From contig JBCCAR010000046.1 of NCBI GenBank assembly GCA_039814715.1, positions 1 to 24,805 on the forward strand: a DNA stretch of 24,805 nucleotides, read 5' to 3'. Each line of letters begins with the position of its first letter. Positions within the stretch are counted from its first letter, which is position 1. Origin of the DNA: CAKZYD01 sp039814715. GTDB taxonomy: Bacteria > Pseudomonadota > Alphaproteobacteria > Sphingomonadales > CAKZYD01. Made by a program: the position numbers and the translations under genes. Positions 15,553-24,200 of the stretch are shown piece by piece. The notes under the pieces are model-generated. The model did not search any database, was not told the origin of the DNA, and was given only the letters and a program-made list of their open reading frames with translations.

Positions 15553-16444
15553 TTGCCCGAAACAGTTTTGCTTCATCCATCAAAAACCCCCGAAACGCTT
15601 TGATACGCCGCGCATTTTTAAGGGCTGAAGGATACACTACGTAGGATTGAAAGTCCGGTCCTTTGATGTTTGGCAGAATGCATACAAGGCCATCGTCCGG
15701 GCTAACAATGTACTCAGGAAGCGCAGCGACTCCCAGGCCTGACATGACCGCTCGGCGAATGCCGGGCACATTGTTGATCATCAAATGCGATTTTCGCGGC
15801 TCATTGCCTGGCCGTCCAATGGAGAGGATCCAGTTCACGTCGCGAATGGGGGCTGGTGTGTGCGGTCCGTAGGTCACAAGGCGGTGATGATCCAAATCAT
15901 CAAGGTCTTTTGGCAGGCCGTGGTCAGCCAAATAGGCCCGGCTTGCGTAGAGCTTATGAGCCAGGGTCATCAGCGGACGCTGAATATCGTCTGCGTGCGC
16001 AGATGGGTTAAAGCGCACCGCCATTTCTGCGTCGCCTTCGCCAACGCTCAGATCGGCATCGGACAAGAGCAGTTCGAGTTCTACATCGGGGTAACTTTCT
16101 TGAAATTTATGTAGCCGCGGCACAATCCATTGTGTCCCAAAGCTCATTGTCATGGTCACCGTCAGCTGGCCGCGCACGCTTTCGCCGCTTTCGCTCATCC
16201 GGCGGCGGGTGGATTCAACTATTTTTGCAAAGTCGGAAGTGCGCGCGTAGAGCATCTCCCCGTCATGTGTAAGGACGGTGCCCCTAGCATGCCGATGAAA
16301 AAGCTGCAGACCGAGCTCTGTCTCAAGCGCGCGCACTTGGCGCGATAGGGCCGGCTGGCTCATATTCAGCGCGCGTGCCCCTTCAGAAAAGCTGCCTTTT
16401 TCAGCAACGACCGTGAAAAGCCGTAGCTTATCCCAATCTTGCAT
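15542..16444 (-). CDS. LysR-family transcriptional regulator
   Basis: The 300-residue protein has the LysR winged helix-turn-helix at residues 2-60: LRLFTVVAEKGSFSEGARAL, MSQPALSRQVRALETELG, and LFHRHARGTVLT. A periplasmic-binding-like effector domain follows from about residue 90, with LTVTMTMSFGTQWIVPRLHKF and VMSGLGVAALPEYIV. The effector is unknown. It starts 2 bases after the trxB stop, so it is read from the trxB transcript and not divergently from its target as is usual for LysR regulators. I recall the trxB-lysR pairing from other alphaproteobacteria. It could act on trxB or elsewhere. Confidence 0.93.
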   Translation of the reverse strand: MQDWDKLRLFTVVAEKGSFSEGARALNMSQPALSRQVRALETELGLQLFHRHARGTVLTHDGEMLYARTSDFAKIVESTRRRMSESGESVRGQLTVTMTMSFGTQWIVPRLHKFQESYPDVELELLLSDADLSVGEGDAEMAVRFNPSAHADDIQRPLMTLAHKLYASRAYLADHGLPKDLDDLDHHRLVTYGPHTPAPIRDVNWILSIGRPGNEPRKSHLMINNVPGIRRAVMSGLGVAALPEYIVSPDDGLVCILPNIKGPDFQSYVVYPSALKNARRIKAFRGFLMDEAKLFRASTA

Positions 16445-16446
16445 TG

Positions 16447-17412
16447 CTATTCCGCGGCAATCTGCATGCTCTCTTGTTCTGCTAAAAACTTCTCAGCTTC
16501 CAGCGCCGCCATGCAGCCCATGCCAGCGGCCGTGACGGCTTGGCGATAAGTCTTGTCTTTCACATCGCCCGCAGCATAGACGCCTTCGATGTTGGTTGCG
16601 GTCGAATCTGGCGCGGTGATGACATAGCCTTCATCGTCCATATCGACTTTGCCTTTAAACAAGCTGGTTGCTGGGTCATGGCCAATGGCAACAAACACAC
16701 CGTGACAGGGCAGATCTTGCGTTTCGCCTGTTTTTGCATGTTTAAGGCGCACGGCCGTCACGCCAAGCGGGTCTGTATCGCCCAGAATTTCCTCAACGAC
16801 ATGGTCCCAGACGATTTCGACTTTCTCATGGTTGAAGAGCCGTGTTTGCAGGATTTTTTCAGCCCTTAAGCTATCGCGGCGATGAACGAGAGTGACCTTG
16901 CTTGCAAAGTTGGTCAGGAACAGTGCTTCTTCAACGGCGCTATTGCCGCCGCCGACGACGACAACCTCTTTGCCGCGGTAGAAAAACCCATCGCAGGTCG
17001 CGCACGCCGATACGCCGAAGCCTTGGAAGGTCGTTTCGCTTTCAAGGCCAAGCCAGCGCGCCTGCGCGCCCGTGGCAATCACCAGCGTGTCACCGGTATA
17101 AATCGTGCCGCTATCGCCGACCGCTTTGAAGGGGCGTATGGTCAAATCCACGTCCACGATATAGTCGGTGATCAGCTTCGTGCCGACGTGCTCTGCTTGA
17201 CCTTTCATCTGCTCCATCAGCCAGGGGCCTTGAATAGGGTCGGCAAAGCCAGGGTAGTTCTCAACATCTGTAGTGATGGTGAGCTGTCCGCCTGGCTCTA
17301 AACCCTGCACCAATACCGGCTCTAACGCCGCGCGGGCAGCGTAAATCGCGGCGGTATAGCCCGCTGGTCCCGATCCGATGACCAAGAATTTCGTGTGGAT
17401 TGTATCTGCCAT
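16447..17412 (-). CDS. trxB: thioredoxin-disulfide reductase
   Basis: The 321-residue low-molecular-weight thioredoxin reductase uses NADPH and FAD to reduce thioredoxin. Visible motifs are the FAD-binding GSGPAGYTAAIYAAR near residue 13, the redox pair C137-A-T-C140 followed by DG, the NADPH-binding VVVVGGGNSAVEEALFL, and the C-terminal FAD motif GVYAAGDVKDKTYRQAVTAAG. ATG 17412 was chosen with the weak site GGTGA ending 5 bases upstream. GTG 17421, three codons earlier, is possible. It is preceded by a clear promoter and by the terminator of the upstream kinase-like gene, so it is transcribed independently and carries lysR downstream. Confidence 0.96.
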   Translation of the reverse strand: MADTIHTKFLVIGSGPAGYTAAIYAARAALEPVLVQGLEPGGQLTITTDVENYPGFADPIQGPWLMEQMKGQAEHVGTKLITDYIVDVDLTIRPFKAVGDSGTIYTGDTLVIATGAQARWLGLESETTFQGFGVSACATCDGFFYRGKEVVVVGGGNSAVEEALFLTNFASKVTLVHRRDSLRAEKILQTRLFNHEKVEIVWDHVVEEILGDTDPLGVTAVRLKHAKTGETQDLPCHGVFVAIGHDPATSLFKGKVDMDDEGYVITAPDSTATNIEGVYAAGDVKDKTYRQAVTAAGMGCMAALEAEKFLAEQESMQIAAE

Positions 17413-17465
17413 AGGGATCACCGTTGCTGACGCCTGCCTTAAGATAAAAAGCGGCCCGAAAAATT

Positions 17466-17475
17466 AGAACGTTCT
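17466..17475. promoter_or_regulatory. perfect 10-base palindrome next to the trxB -10
   Basis: AGAACGTTCT is an exact palindrome that abuts the -10 hexamer and covers the likely start site of trxB transcription. This is a typical place for a repressor operator. No regulator can be named: the half-sites are adjacent, unlike the spaced GAAC/GTTC of LexA sites. Confidence 0.4.
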
Positions 17476-17504
17476 TTATATAGGCGATTAGAAGGCCCCT
17501 GCAA
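17475..17504 (-). promoter_or_regulatory. trxB promoter
   Basis: On the minus strand TTGCAG (17499-17504) is followed after 18 bases by TATAAA (17475-17480), or after 16 bases by TATATA (17477-17482). Both are good sigma-70-type arrangements. Transcription would start near 17468, leaving a leader of about 55 bases. Confidence 0.6.
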
Positions 17505-17524
17505 CGCTTAGCGCTGCACCCTTG

Positions 17525-17544
17525 AAAAGAACCGCGTAACGCGG
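17525..17544 (-). terminator. intrinsic terminator after the histidine-kinase-like gene
   Basis: On the minus strand CCGCG, loop TTA, CGCGG (17544 to 17532) is followed by TTCTTTT. The stem is short but all GC. It begins 3 bases after the stop of the kinase-like gene and separates it from the trxB promoter. Confidence 0.55.
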
Positions 17545-17546
17545 CG

Positions 17547-19883
17547 CTATTCGTCCGGGTTTACTGGCAAAAAGAGGCTCAGCGAGACAGGTTTGCCGCC
17601 GCCGCCGATCAACTCTAGCCGGGCGCCGACAGCTTCTAGGTCCTCTTGCACATCCGCCAAAGACCGCCCTTCAAGCGATACATCGGCGAGCGGATGATTA
17701 TAGGGTAGGCGGGGGCCATCACTGACCTGCAGCAAGTCACTTTGGCTGTTTGATCCGCTCCATCCTGGCAGGCGGGCGCTCATGCTGATGGCGCCGCCTT
17801 CTTCATCTGGCGGGTCAAAGCGCAGTGTCACGGGCCTGCCAGACGGCGTCCACTGTGCAGCGTAAAACACCAAGCGCTCAATCATCCGTCCTGCAATGCG
17901 TTCGTCGATAGGCGTGGATAGGCCTGGGTCTAGGCGAGACATACGCTCCGTTAAAACGTGCTGGCCATCAAAATCGGCAAGCGCGCGCGTCAAAACCTCC
18001 AAGATGGGCGTCTTGGTTGTTGGTTGGGGGGCTTCGTCAGACGATTGCGCCTTGGATTGCAGAAGCAGATCATCGAGCACATTGGAAAGCCGCTGGGCTT
18101 GGCGGCCGATATGAGCAGATCGGTGCTGGGCGAAGGCGCTGGTCTCGCCGAGTTGTTGTGTTTGGATCATTTCAGCAAAACCGCGGATTGCATTGAGCGG
18201 CGTTTTTAGTTCGTGCGCGAGGCCTGTGACGTCAAATACGGTTGCTTCATTGTCCTGGTCAGACGTTTGATCTTTTGCTGCTCTCTCCGCTTCGCTTTGC
18301 GCAAACTCAGCATCGGGATTTGCCGTTCCCCTAAAGCCAAGGAAGATGCCGCTTTCGTCATCGAAGACTGCAACTCCTGAAAGGGACCAGCCTTGCTCAC
18401 CAACGACGCTGATCACTTTCAGGTCCCGAAAACCGCGGCGTGCACTGAGCAACTTATCAAGTTCTCTGCGGCCCTGGATATTAAACAGCGACGATAAAAT
18501 CTCGCCTATGGTGTTTTGAGCCGGAAGGCCAAACATGTCGATGCCATAGGGGCCCGCTTCAACCAGGGAGCCGAAGCGATCCGTGGCCCAGCGCGCGCCA
18601 AAGACTGGCGATAAACCGTTGACCGAGAGGGGTCCGCGTACACGCTCGGCTGGTTTTTTATCCAGCGTTTCAGCGTGTTCATCTGTCTCGCTGGGCTGCG
18701 AAGGCGCAAAGAGGGAGAGCGAGGCGCCTGCCTGTGACGGTTCTTTTGTATCGGCAGCGCTGCGTTCGGCTGCGCTGCCTGAAGCGCCGAAAAGCGCTGG
18801 CGCTTCCGCCTCTACAGGCGGTGTATCTTCTGTGGGGTCTTGCGCCTCTTCGAACGACGCTTCGTTTACATCCTCTGGCTGCGGTGTTTCGCTCAGTTCT
18901 TTGCTGCGCGTTCCAAAATCGCGTAAGCGCTGCAAAATATCTTGGATTTTGGGGTCTTCAACTTCTGGATCGTCGCCGAGCGCGGCGTCTACTTCGTCGC
19001 CATAGACGTCTTCCTCGCGACTGGCTTGATTGGCTTGCTCCCTCACAGCGGCAAGTTCGATCACCTGCGGGTCACTCACAAACAAACGCAGCCGTTCGCG
19101 TTTATCCTCTTCTGAAACAAAGTCGCCCCTATCCGTGCCGCTGTCGTTAGCGTCTCCACCATTTTCTGGAAGCCAGGTGCCAGCGTTTTGCGTTTCTGTA
19201 TCCGCGCCAGTTTGTTCAGCGTCTTCGAGAACGTGTTCCTGCTCGCTTTCTGCCGCCTCTTCATGATCGTCTTCAGCGATAGTGTTTTGAGAGGCGGGGG
19301 CCTCGTCCTCGACAATGAGACTTTCATCGTCCTTGGTATTCGCCAGAGCAGCGGGGACGTTCTCTTGGGTATCTTCAACTGGATCGTGAATACCTTTTAA
19401 AGAGCGCGCGGTTTCATCAACATCCGCTAGGGTGTGGTCCGGACGGCGAATGCGCTCACGCCATTCGCGGTCTACGGCGACGGAGACGGCGTCGGTTAAA
19501 TTCATACGTGCGCGAAGGCGCCCCAGCGCCGCTCTCGACAAACGCGGCAACATAAATGACCAATCGTCACCAGCGAGGCGAACGCGGTCCCATAGCCGAT
19601 TTCCAACGACATCTGCGTCAGCGGCGACGAGCGCGATAATTTCCACAGGTGCATCGGCGACGCGGCTCGTGATGTCGGCGATTTCCATACGTGCGGGTTG
19701 GCTGGCCTTGACATAATAGTCGGCTAAATACGCCACGAGCGTCTCTCGGCGCTCCTTGTCCATCCACAGGCCTTCCTGTAAGAGGATGTCACAAATATGC
19801 CGAAAAACGGTGTCGTTGTTGCTGTGCTCGTTTGAGTCAATCAAGGCGAGTACATTTTTGAGCCGGTCATCAAAGCGCGGCAT
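17547..19883 (-). CDS. large soluble histidine-kinase-like protein with degenerate ATPase domain
   Basis: The 778-residue protein has no membrane segment. Residues ~25-140 are helical and resemble DUF2336-type repeats (MEIADITSRVADAPVEIIAL). Residues ~160-415 form a long, very acidic, Gln/Ser/Pro-rich, probably disordered linker. Residues ~430-522 look like a PAS domain ending in FLGFRGTANPD. Residues ~549-612 are a good HisKA dimerisation domain with H557 in GLAHELKTPLNAIRGFAEMI. The C-terminal 150 residues occupy the ATPase position but lack its motifs: the N-box asparagines align with R670 and Y674 (MIERLVFYAAQWTP), no DxGxG is present, and the GLGL motif is replaced by GRSLAD. It may be a pseudokinase, an acceptor in a phosphorelay, or a regulatory partner. 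No response regulator is adjacent. CGGAG lies 10 bases before ATG 19883. Confidence 0.8.
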   Translation of the reverse strand: MPRFDDRLKNVLALIDSNEHSNNDTVFRHICDILLQEGLWMDKERRETLVAYLADYYVKASQPARMEIADITSRVADAPVEIIALVAADADVVGNRLWDRVRLAGDDWSFMLPRLSRAALGRLRARMNLTDAVSVAVDREWRERIRRPDHTLADVDETARSLKGIHDPVEDTQENVPAALANTKDDESLIVEDEAPASQNTIAEDDHEEAAESEQEHVLEDAEQTGADTETQNAGTWLPENGGDANDSGTDRGDFVSEEDKRERLRLFVSDPQVIELAAVREQANQASREEDVYGDEVDAALGDDPEVEDPKIQDILQRLRDFGTRSKELSETPQPEDVNEASFEEAQDPTEDTPPVEAEAPALFGASGSAAERSAADTKEPSQAGASLSLFAPSQPSETDEHAETLDKKPAERVRGPLSVNGLSPVFGARWATDRFGSLVEAGPYGIDMFGLPAQNTIGEILSSLFNIQGRRELDKLLSARRGFRDLKVISVVGEQGWSLSGVAVFDDESGIFLGFRGTANPDAEFAQSEAERAAKDQTSDQDNEATVFDVTGLAHELKTPLNAIRGFAEMIQTQQLGETSAFAQHRSAHIGRQAQRLSNVLDDLLLQSKAQSSDEAPQPTTKTPILEVLTRALADFDGQHVLTERMSRLDPGLSTPIDERIAGRMIERLVFYAAQWTPSGRPVTLRFDPPDEEGGAISMSARLPGWSGSNSQSDLLQVSDGPRLPYNHPLADVSLEGRSLADVQEDLEAVGARLELIGGGGKPVSLSLFLPVNPDE

Positions 19884-20040
19884 TTTGAACTTACTCCGGT
19901 ACGCAAACGTTACGACCCCGTCTATAGCAGACGCGACGGGCGAAGCCCAGAACAGCTTTGATCGTGGTTAATGCGTCCAGCTGGATGAATGGTGTCTATC
20001 ATTCTTGCGCATAACTGGCTCAAATTAGAATGAAATTATG

Positions 20041-20070
20041 TTGACACGAAATAAAATTACCAAGTATTGT
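20041..20070 (+). promoter_or_regulatory. lrp-family gene promoter with phased AAATTA tracts
   Basis: TTGACA (20041-20046), an 18-base spacer and TATTGT (20065-20070) form a credible promoter for the Lrp/AsnC gene. AAATTA occurs at 20022, 20033 and 20054, spaced 11 and 21 bases, i.e. one and two helical turns, on one face of the helix. TGACA (20042) and TGTCA (20068) form an inverted repeat around the spacer. Lrp proteins favour AT-rich phased sites and often repress their own genes, so autoregulation is inferred. Confidence 0.5.
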
Positions 20071-20104
20071 CATTTTACGCATAGAAATCTGGAAAGGAAG
20101 GGCT

Positions 20105-20584
20105 TTGCCGCGTACAAAGCTGGATACGATCGACGTTGCCATCTTAAACGCCCTTCAAGATGATGGCAGGATGACAAATGTCGAGCTGGCAAAGTCTGTC
20201 GGGATAACTGCGCCGCCGTGTTTGCGCCGAGTGCGGGCGTTGGAAAAGGCGGGTTACGTCACTGGGTATCACGCAGATGTTTCAGCTGAAAAGCTGGGTT
20301 ATGCAATCGTTGTTTTTGCGCTTGTGGGGCTTCATTCCCAGGCTGAATCCGATTTGGAAGCCTTTGAAGAGCTTGCAGCGCGGTGGCCACTTGTGCGTGA
20401 ATGCTACATGCTCAATGGCGAGATAGACTTTATTTTGAAAGTTGTTGCCAAGGACCTGGCTCAGTTCCAAAAATTCCTCACCAGCGAATTGACGCCGGCG
20501 CCGAACGTGGCCAGTGTCAAAACATCTCTATCCATTCGCAACGCTAAGCACTTGCCTGGCGTTCCCGTCGATTTTGACGGGTGA
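20105..20584 (+). CDS. Lrp/AsnC family transcriptional regulator
   Basis: The 159-residue protein has the Lrp helix-turn-helix (LDTIDVAILNALQDDGRMTN, VELAKSVGITAPPCLRRVRALEKAGYV) and the C-terminal RAM ligand-binding domain (VFALVGLHSQAESDLEAFEE, VRECYMLNGEIDFILKVVAKDL). It is closest to global Lrp-type members in order and length. The start is TTG 20105: AAGGAAGG ends just upstream, and the next in-frame ATG would remove half of the first helix. It is divergent from the kinase-like gene (221 bases between) and converges on greA with 12 bases between the stops. Candidate amino-acid effectors cannot be read from sequence. Confidence 0.92.
   Translation: MPRTKLDTIDVAILNALQDDGRMTNVELAKSVGITAPPCLRRVRALEKAGYVTGYHADVSAEKLGYAIVVFALVGLHSQAESDLEAFEELAARWPLVRECYMLNGEIDFILKVVAKDLAQFQKFLTSELTPAPNVASVKTSLSIRNAKHLPGVPVDFDG
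20564..20581. other. stem-loop at the end of the lrp-family gene, facing greA
   Basis: CCCGTC (20564-20569) and GACGGG (20576-20581) form a perfect 6-pair stem around GATTTT, ending one base before the stop codon at 20582. Neither strand has a T run beyond it. Confidence 0.35.
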
Positions 20585-20596
20585 GGCGAGGGCTGT

Positions 20597-21073
20597 CTAA
20601 ACGAACTGGACGCCGTCAATATCGTAGTATTTCTCGCCGCCTGGCGTGATGACTTCAACTTCATCGCCAACACTTTTACCAATCAGCGCGCGGCCGATTG
20701 GGGACGTGTAAGAAATGCGCCCTTCAGATACATCTGCTTCATCGGCGCCCACGATCTGGTAGGTCACTTTTTTGTCGTCTTCATCAATGAGAGTGACAGT
20801 TGCGCCAAACACGGCTTTTTCGCCCGACAGCTTGGAAGGGTCAATGACTTCTGAGCGGGACATCTTGTCTTCAAGCTCTTGAACCCGTGCTTCGATCATG
20901 CCCTGGCGCTCTTTGGCTGCGTGATACTCCGCGTTTTCCGAAAGGTCGCCATGCGCGCGTGCTTCTTCTATGGCCTGCACAACAGCGGGTCGCTCCTCGC
21001 CTTTGAGCCGTTTCAGCTCAGCCTCCATCGCTTCAAAACCGGAGCGGAGCATAGGAAAGCGTTGACCGTTCAT
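20597..21073 (-). CDS. greA: transcription elongation factor GreA
   Basis: The 158-residue protein has the N-terminal coiled coil with the acidic tip GDLSENAEYHAAKE, which enters the RNA polymerase secondary channel and induces cleavage of backtracked RNA. The C-terminal FKBP-like domain follows, with SEGRISYTSPIGRALIGKSV and GDEVEVITPGG. Length and domain order are standard. It is on the same strand as carB, 216 bases downstream of it, with space for its own promoter. It converges on the lrp-family gene. Confidence 0.96.
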   Translation of the reverse strand: MNGQRFPMLRSGFEAMEAELKRLKGEERPAVVQAIEEARAHGDLSENAEYHAAKERQGMIEARVQELEDKMSRSEVIDPSKLSGEKAVFGATVTLIDEDDKKVTYQIVGADEADVSEGRISYTSPIGRALIGKSVGDEVEVITPGGEKYYDIDGVQFV

Positions 21074-21129
21074 GTTCTACGTGCCTTTCAGCCTGCGGCC
21101 TGCTTTGCAGACCATTCAAGAGTGTTCCG

Positions 21130-21155
21130 ACCAGGGCAAGCGCCCTAGCGCTGGT
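21130..21155 (-). other. structured element in the greA leader
   Basis: AGGGC (21133-21137) pairs with GCCCT (21142-21146) around a 4-base loop. ACCA (21130-21133) and TGGT (21152-21155) can close an outer stem that shares one base with the inner one. No T run follows in the greA direction. It lies 57 bases or more upstream of the greA start within a likely untranslated leader. Confidence 0.25.
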
Positions 21156-21217
21156 GGGGTCTTCCCGCATAGAGGGAACTGCGTGCTTGACGTTTCTCAA
21201 AAGCACAAGACAACACT

Positions 21218-21244
21218 AATATAATCAGCTTACGTCGATTTCAA
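21218..21244 (-). promoter_or_regulatory. possible greA promoter
   Basis: On the minus strand TTGAAA (21239-21244) and TATATT (21218-21223) lie in the greA upstream region, but the 15-base spacer is short. If used, the leader would be about 140 bases. Confidence 0.3.
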
Positions 21245-21289
21245 CGCCTAACTGCTGATTTAAAGCAGTGGATACGGCCAATTTCGGCT

Positions 21290-24200
21290 TTAGGCGGCGA
21301 AAAACTCCTGCATGGACCGGACACCTAGACTATCATCTTTAATCGATTTTAGCGCCGCCGTCGCAGCCAAAGCCCCGGCAACAGTCGTGAAATACGGTAT
21401 TTTGTTAAACAGCGCGGTTTGGCGGATCGGTTTGGAATCGCGAATGGAAACATCTCCTTCTGTGGTATTAAACACCAGCTGGACCGCGCCGTTGATGATC
21501 TCATCCACAATATGCGGGCTGCCTTGAGCGACTTTGTTGATGCCGGTCACATCAACGCCGCGCTCGCTTAAATAGGCCGCAGTTCCAGCCGTCGCGATGA
21601 CGGAGAAGCCCAGCTTGATCAAGCTTTTGGCACAGCCGACCATCGCGGGCTTATCAGCATTTTTAACTGAGATGAAAACTTGGCCCTCTTTGGGCAACAT
21701 ATTGCCCGCCGCCAACTGCGCTTTTGCAAACGCTGCCTCGAAACTCTCGTCAATGCCCATCACTTCGCCCGTCGAGCGCATTTCAGGGCCGAGGATGATG
21801 TCCACGCCTGGAAAACGCGTGAAGGGGAAGACGGCTTCTTTCACTGCTAAGTGACGAACCTGCGTCGTTGGCAAATCAAATTGCGATAGGCTTTCGCCCG
21901 CCATGATGCGCGAGGCGATTTTCGCGAAGGCGACGCCGCGCGCTTTGGCCACAAATGGCACTGTGCGGCTGGCGCGCGGATTGACTTCAATGAGGTAGAC
22001 AACGCCGTCCTTGACAGCGAACTGAATGTTCATCAGCCCGCGGACACTTAGCGCATGCGCAAGCGCCGCCGTCTGGCGCTCAATCTCTTCAATCACTGCT
22101 GATGGCAGAGAATGAGGCGGCAAGCAGCAGGCACTGTCGCCTGAATGGATACCAGCTTCTTCAATATGTTCCAAAATGCCGGCAACATAGACGCTCTCGC
22201 CGTCGCAAATGGCATCGACATCGACTTCTAGCGCGCCGCGCAGATAGGCATCGATCAGCACAGGACTATCGCCCGATACCTGGGTTGCCTCATGGATATA
22301 ACGGTTGAGATGATCCTGCGTTTCCACGATTTCCATGCCGCGTCCACCGAGTACATAAGACGGCCGCAGCAGCACAGGATAGCCGACTTCCTCGGCAAGC
22401 GCGCGCGCTTCTTCCACCGAGCGGGCTGTTGCATTGCGCGGCTGGCGCAGGTCCAAGCTTGCGAGCAGCTTTTGGAAGCGTTCCCGGTCTTCTGCAAGGT
22501 CAATGGCGTCGGGGCTTGTCCCTAAAATGGGGATATTGGCATCTTGCAGCGCCTGCGCGAGTTTCAGCGGTGTCTGCCCGCCCAGTTGAACAATGACGCC
22601 TACCAGATCGCCCGCCTCTTGCTCGCGCCGCAGAACAGCGAGCACATCCTCAGTCGTCAAAGGCTCGAAATACAGGCGGTCAGACGTGTCGTAATCCGTC
22701 GATACTGTTTCTGGATTGCAATTGATCATGATGGTTTCATAGCCTGCATCGGACAGAGCGAAGCACGCATGGCAACAACAATAATCAAACTCGATGCCCT
22801 GGCCGATGCGGTTTGGTCCGCCCCCTAAGATGGCAATTTTCTTGGCCGTGGTGACGCGCGCTTCATCTTCGGCGGGGCCGTCTATGGCATTTTCATAGGT
22901 TGAATAGAAGTACGGCGTTTTTGCTTCAAATTCCGCGGCGCAGGTGTCGATCCGCTTGAAGACTGGGAAGACGTTTAGGGCTTCTCGCTCGCTGCGGACC
23001 TTCGTTTCCGTTGCGCTAATTAATACGCCGAGCCGTTTATCTGAAAAGCCCATGGATTTCAGCTTCTGAAAGCCCTCCCGCGATGTTGGCAGCCCGTGTG
23101 TTTTTATGTCTTCCTCAGCGCGGACGATCTCCTCAATTTGGCGCACAAACCATGGATCAAATTTGGTTGCTTCGCGCACCTCTTCAAAGGTCAGGCCATG
23201 ACGGAAGCCTTGCGCGAGCATCAGCATCCGATTGGGGGTCGGTTTGGCGAGCTCTGCTTTGATGAGGTCTTTATCTGGGTTTTCCGGGTCAACGCCTTCG
23301 ATGATTTGGTCATCAAAACCGGTTAGGCCGGTTTCGAGAGAGCGCAGAGCCTTTTGCGCGCTTTCCTGCCAGCTGCGACCGATGGCCATCGCTTCGCCGA
23401 CGGATTTCATCGCAGACGTTAAAAGCGGCTTGGTGCCTTTGAATTTCTCAAACGTAAAGCGCGGAATTTTAGTGACAACATAGTCAATCGTTGGTTCAAA
23501 CGATGCTGGGGTGACGCCGGTAATGTCATTGTCGATTTCATCAAGCGTGTAGCCGACGGCAAGCTTGGCCGCGATCTTAGCAATGGGAAAACCTGTTGCC
23601 TTCGAAGCAAGGGCAGATGACCGGCTGACACGGGGGTTCATTTCAATAACAATTAATCTGCCGTTCTCAGGATTGACAGCGAACTGAACATTTGATCCAC
23701 CCGTCTCCACGCCAATCTCTCGCAGCACCGCAATGGACGCGTTGCGCATGACCTGGTATTCTTTGTCTGTTAACGTGAGGGCTGGGGCGACTGTGATAGA
23801 ATCGCCTGTGTGAACGCCCATGGGGTCCACGTTCTCAATCGAACAAATGATGATGCAGTTATCCGCCTTATCGCGGACCACTTCCATCTCATATTCCTTC
23901 CAGCCAACGATAGATTCTTCAATCAACACCTCAGTAGTGGGGGAGGCTTCAAGCCCGCTGCCCACGATCTCAAAATATTCTTCTTTGTTATAGGCAATGC
24001 CGCCGCCGGTGCCGCCAAGCGTGTAGCTCGGGCGAATAATGGTTGGTAGCCCAACCACATCGAGCGCCGCTTCGGCATGCGCCATGGCCACCTTCTTCAA
24101 CAGTTTCTTGCGGTCGACCTCGCCCATATTTTGAATGTCAGGCGCGCTGATGTCCACATGGTCTTGCGCATTGAGCACCACCGATTTGGCGCATTCTAGC

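Noticed and set aside
17466..17475. LexA (SOS) box at trxB
   Set aside because: The half-sites GAAC and GTTC are directly adjacent, whereas known LexA sites have a spacer between them.
18583..19005. 140-codon plus-strand open frame opposite the kinase-like gene
   Set aside because: It is Ser/Ala-rich with no family resemblance. It is the complement of the acidic linker of the kinase-like protein, whose codon pattern keeps the opposite frame open.
12530..20116. TTGCCGCGTACA shared by the photolyase leader (12530) and the lrp-family start (20105)
   Set aside because: This is a 12-base match in two unrelated genes. It may simply reflect a similar MPRT N-terminus, and at this window size it is not strong enough to claim a functional element.
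22102..22828. Several 70-95 codon plus-strand frames inside carB
   Set aside because: All are antisense to well-conserved carB sequence and show no ribosome sites or known motifs.
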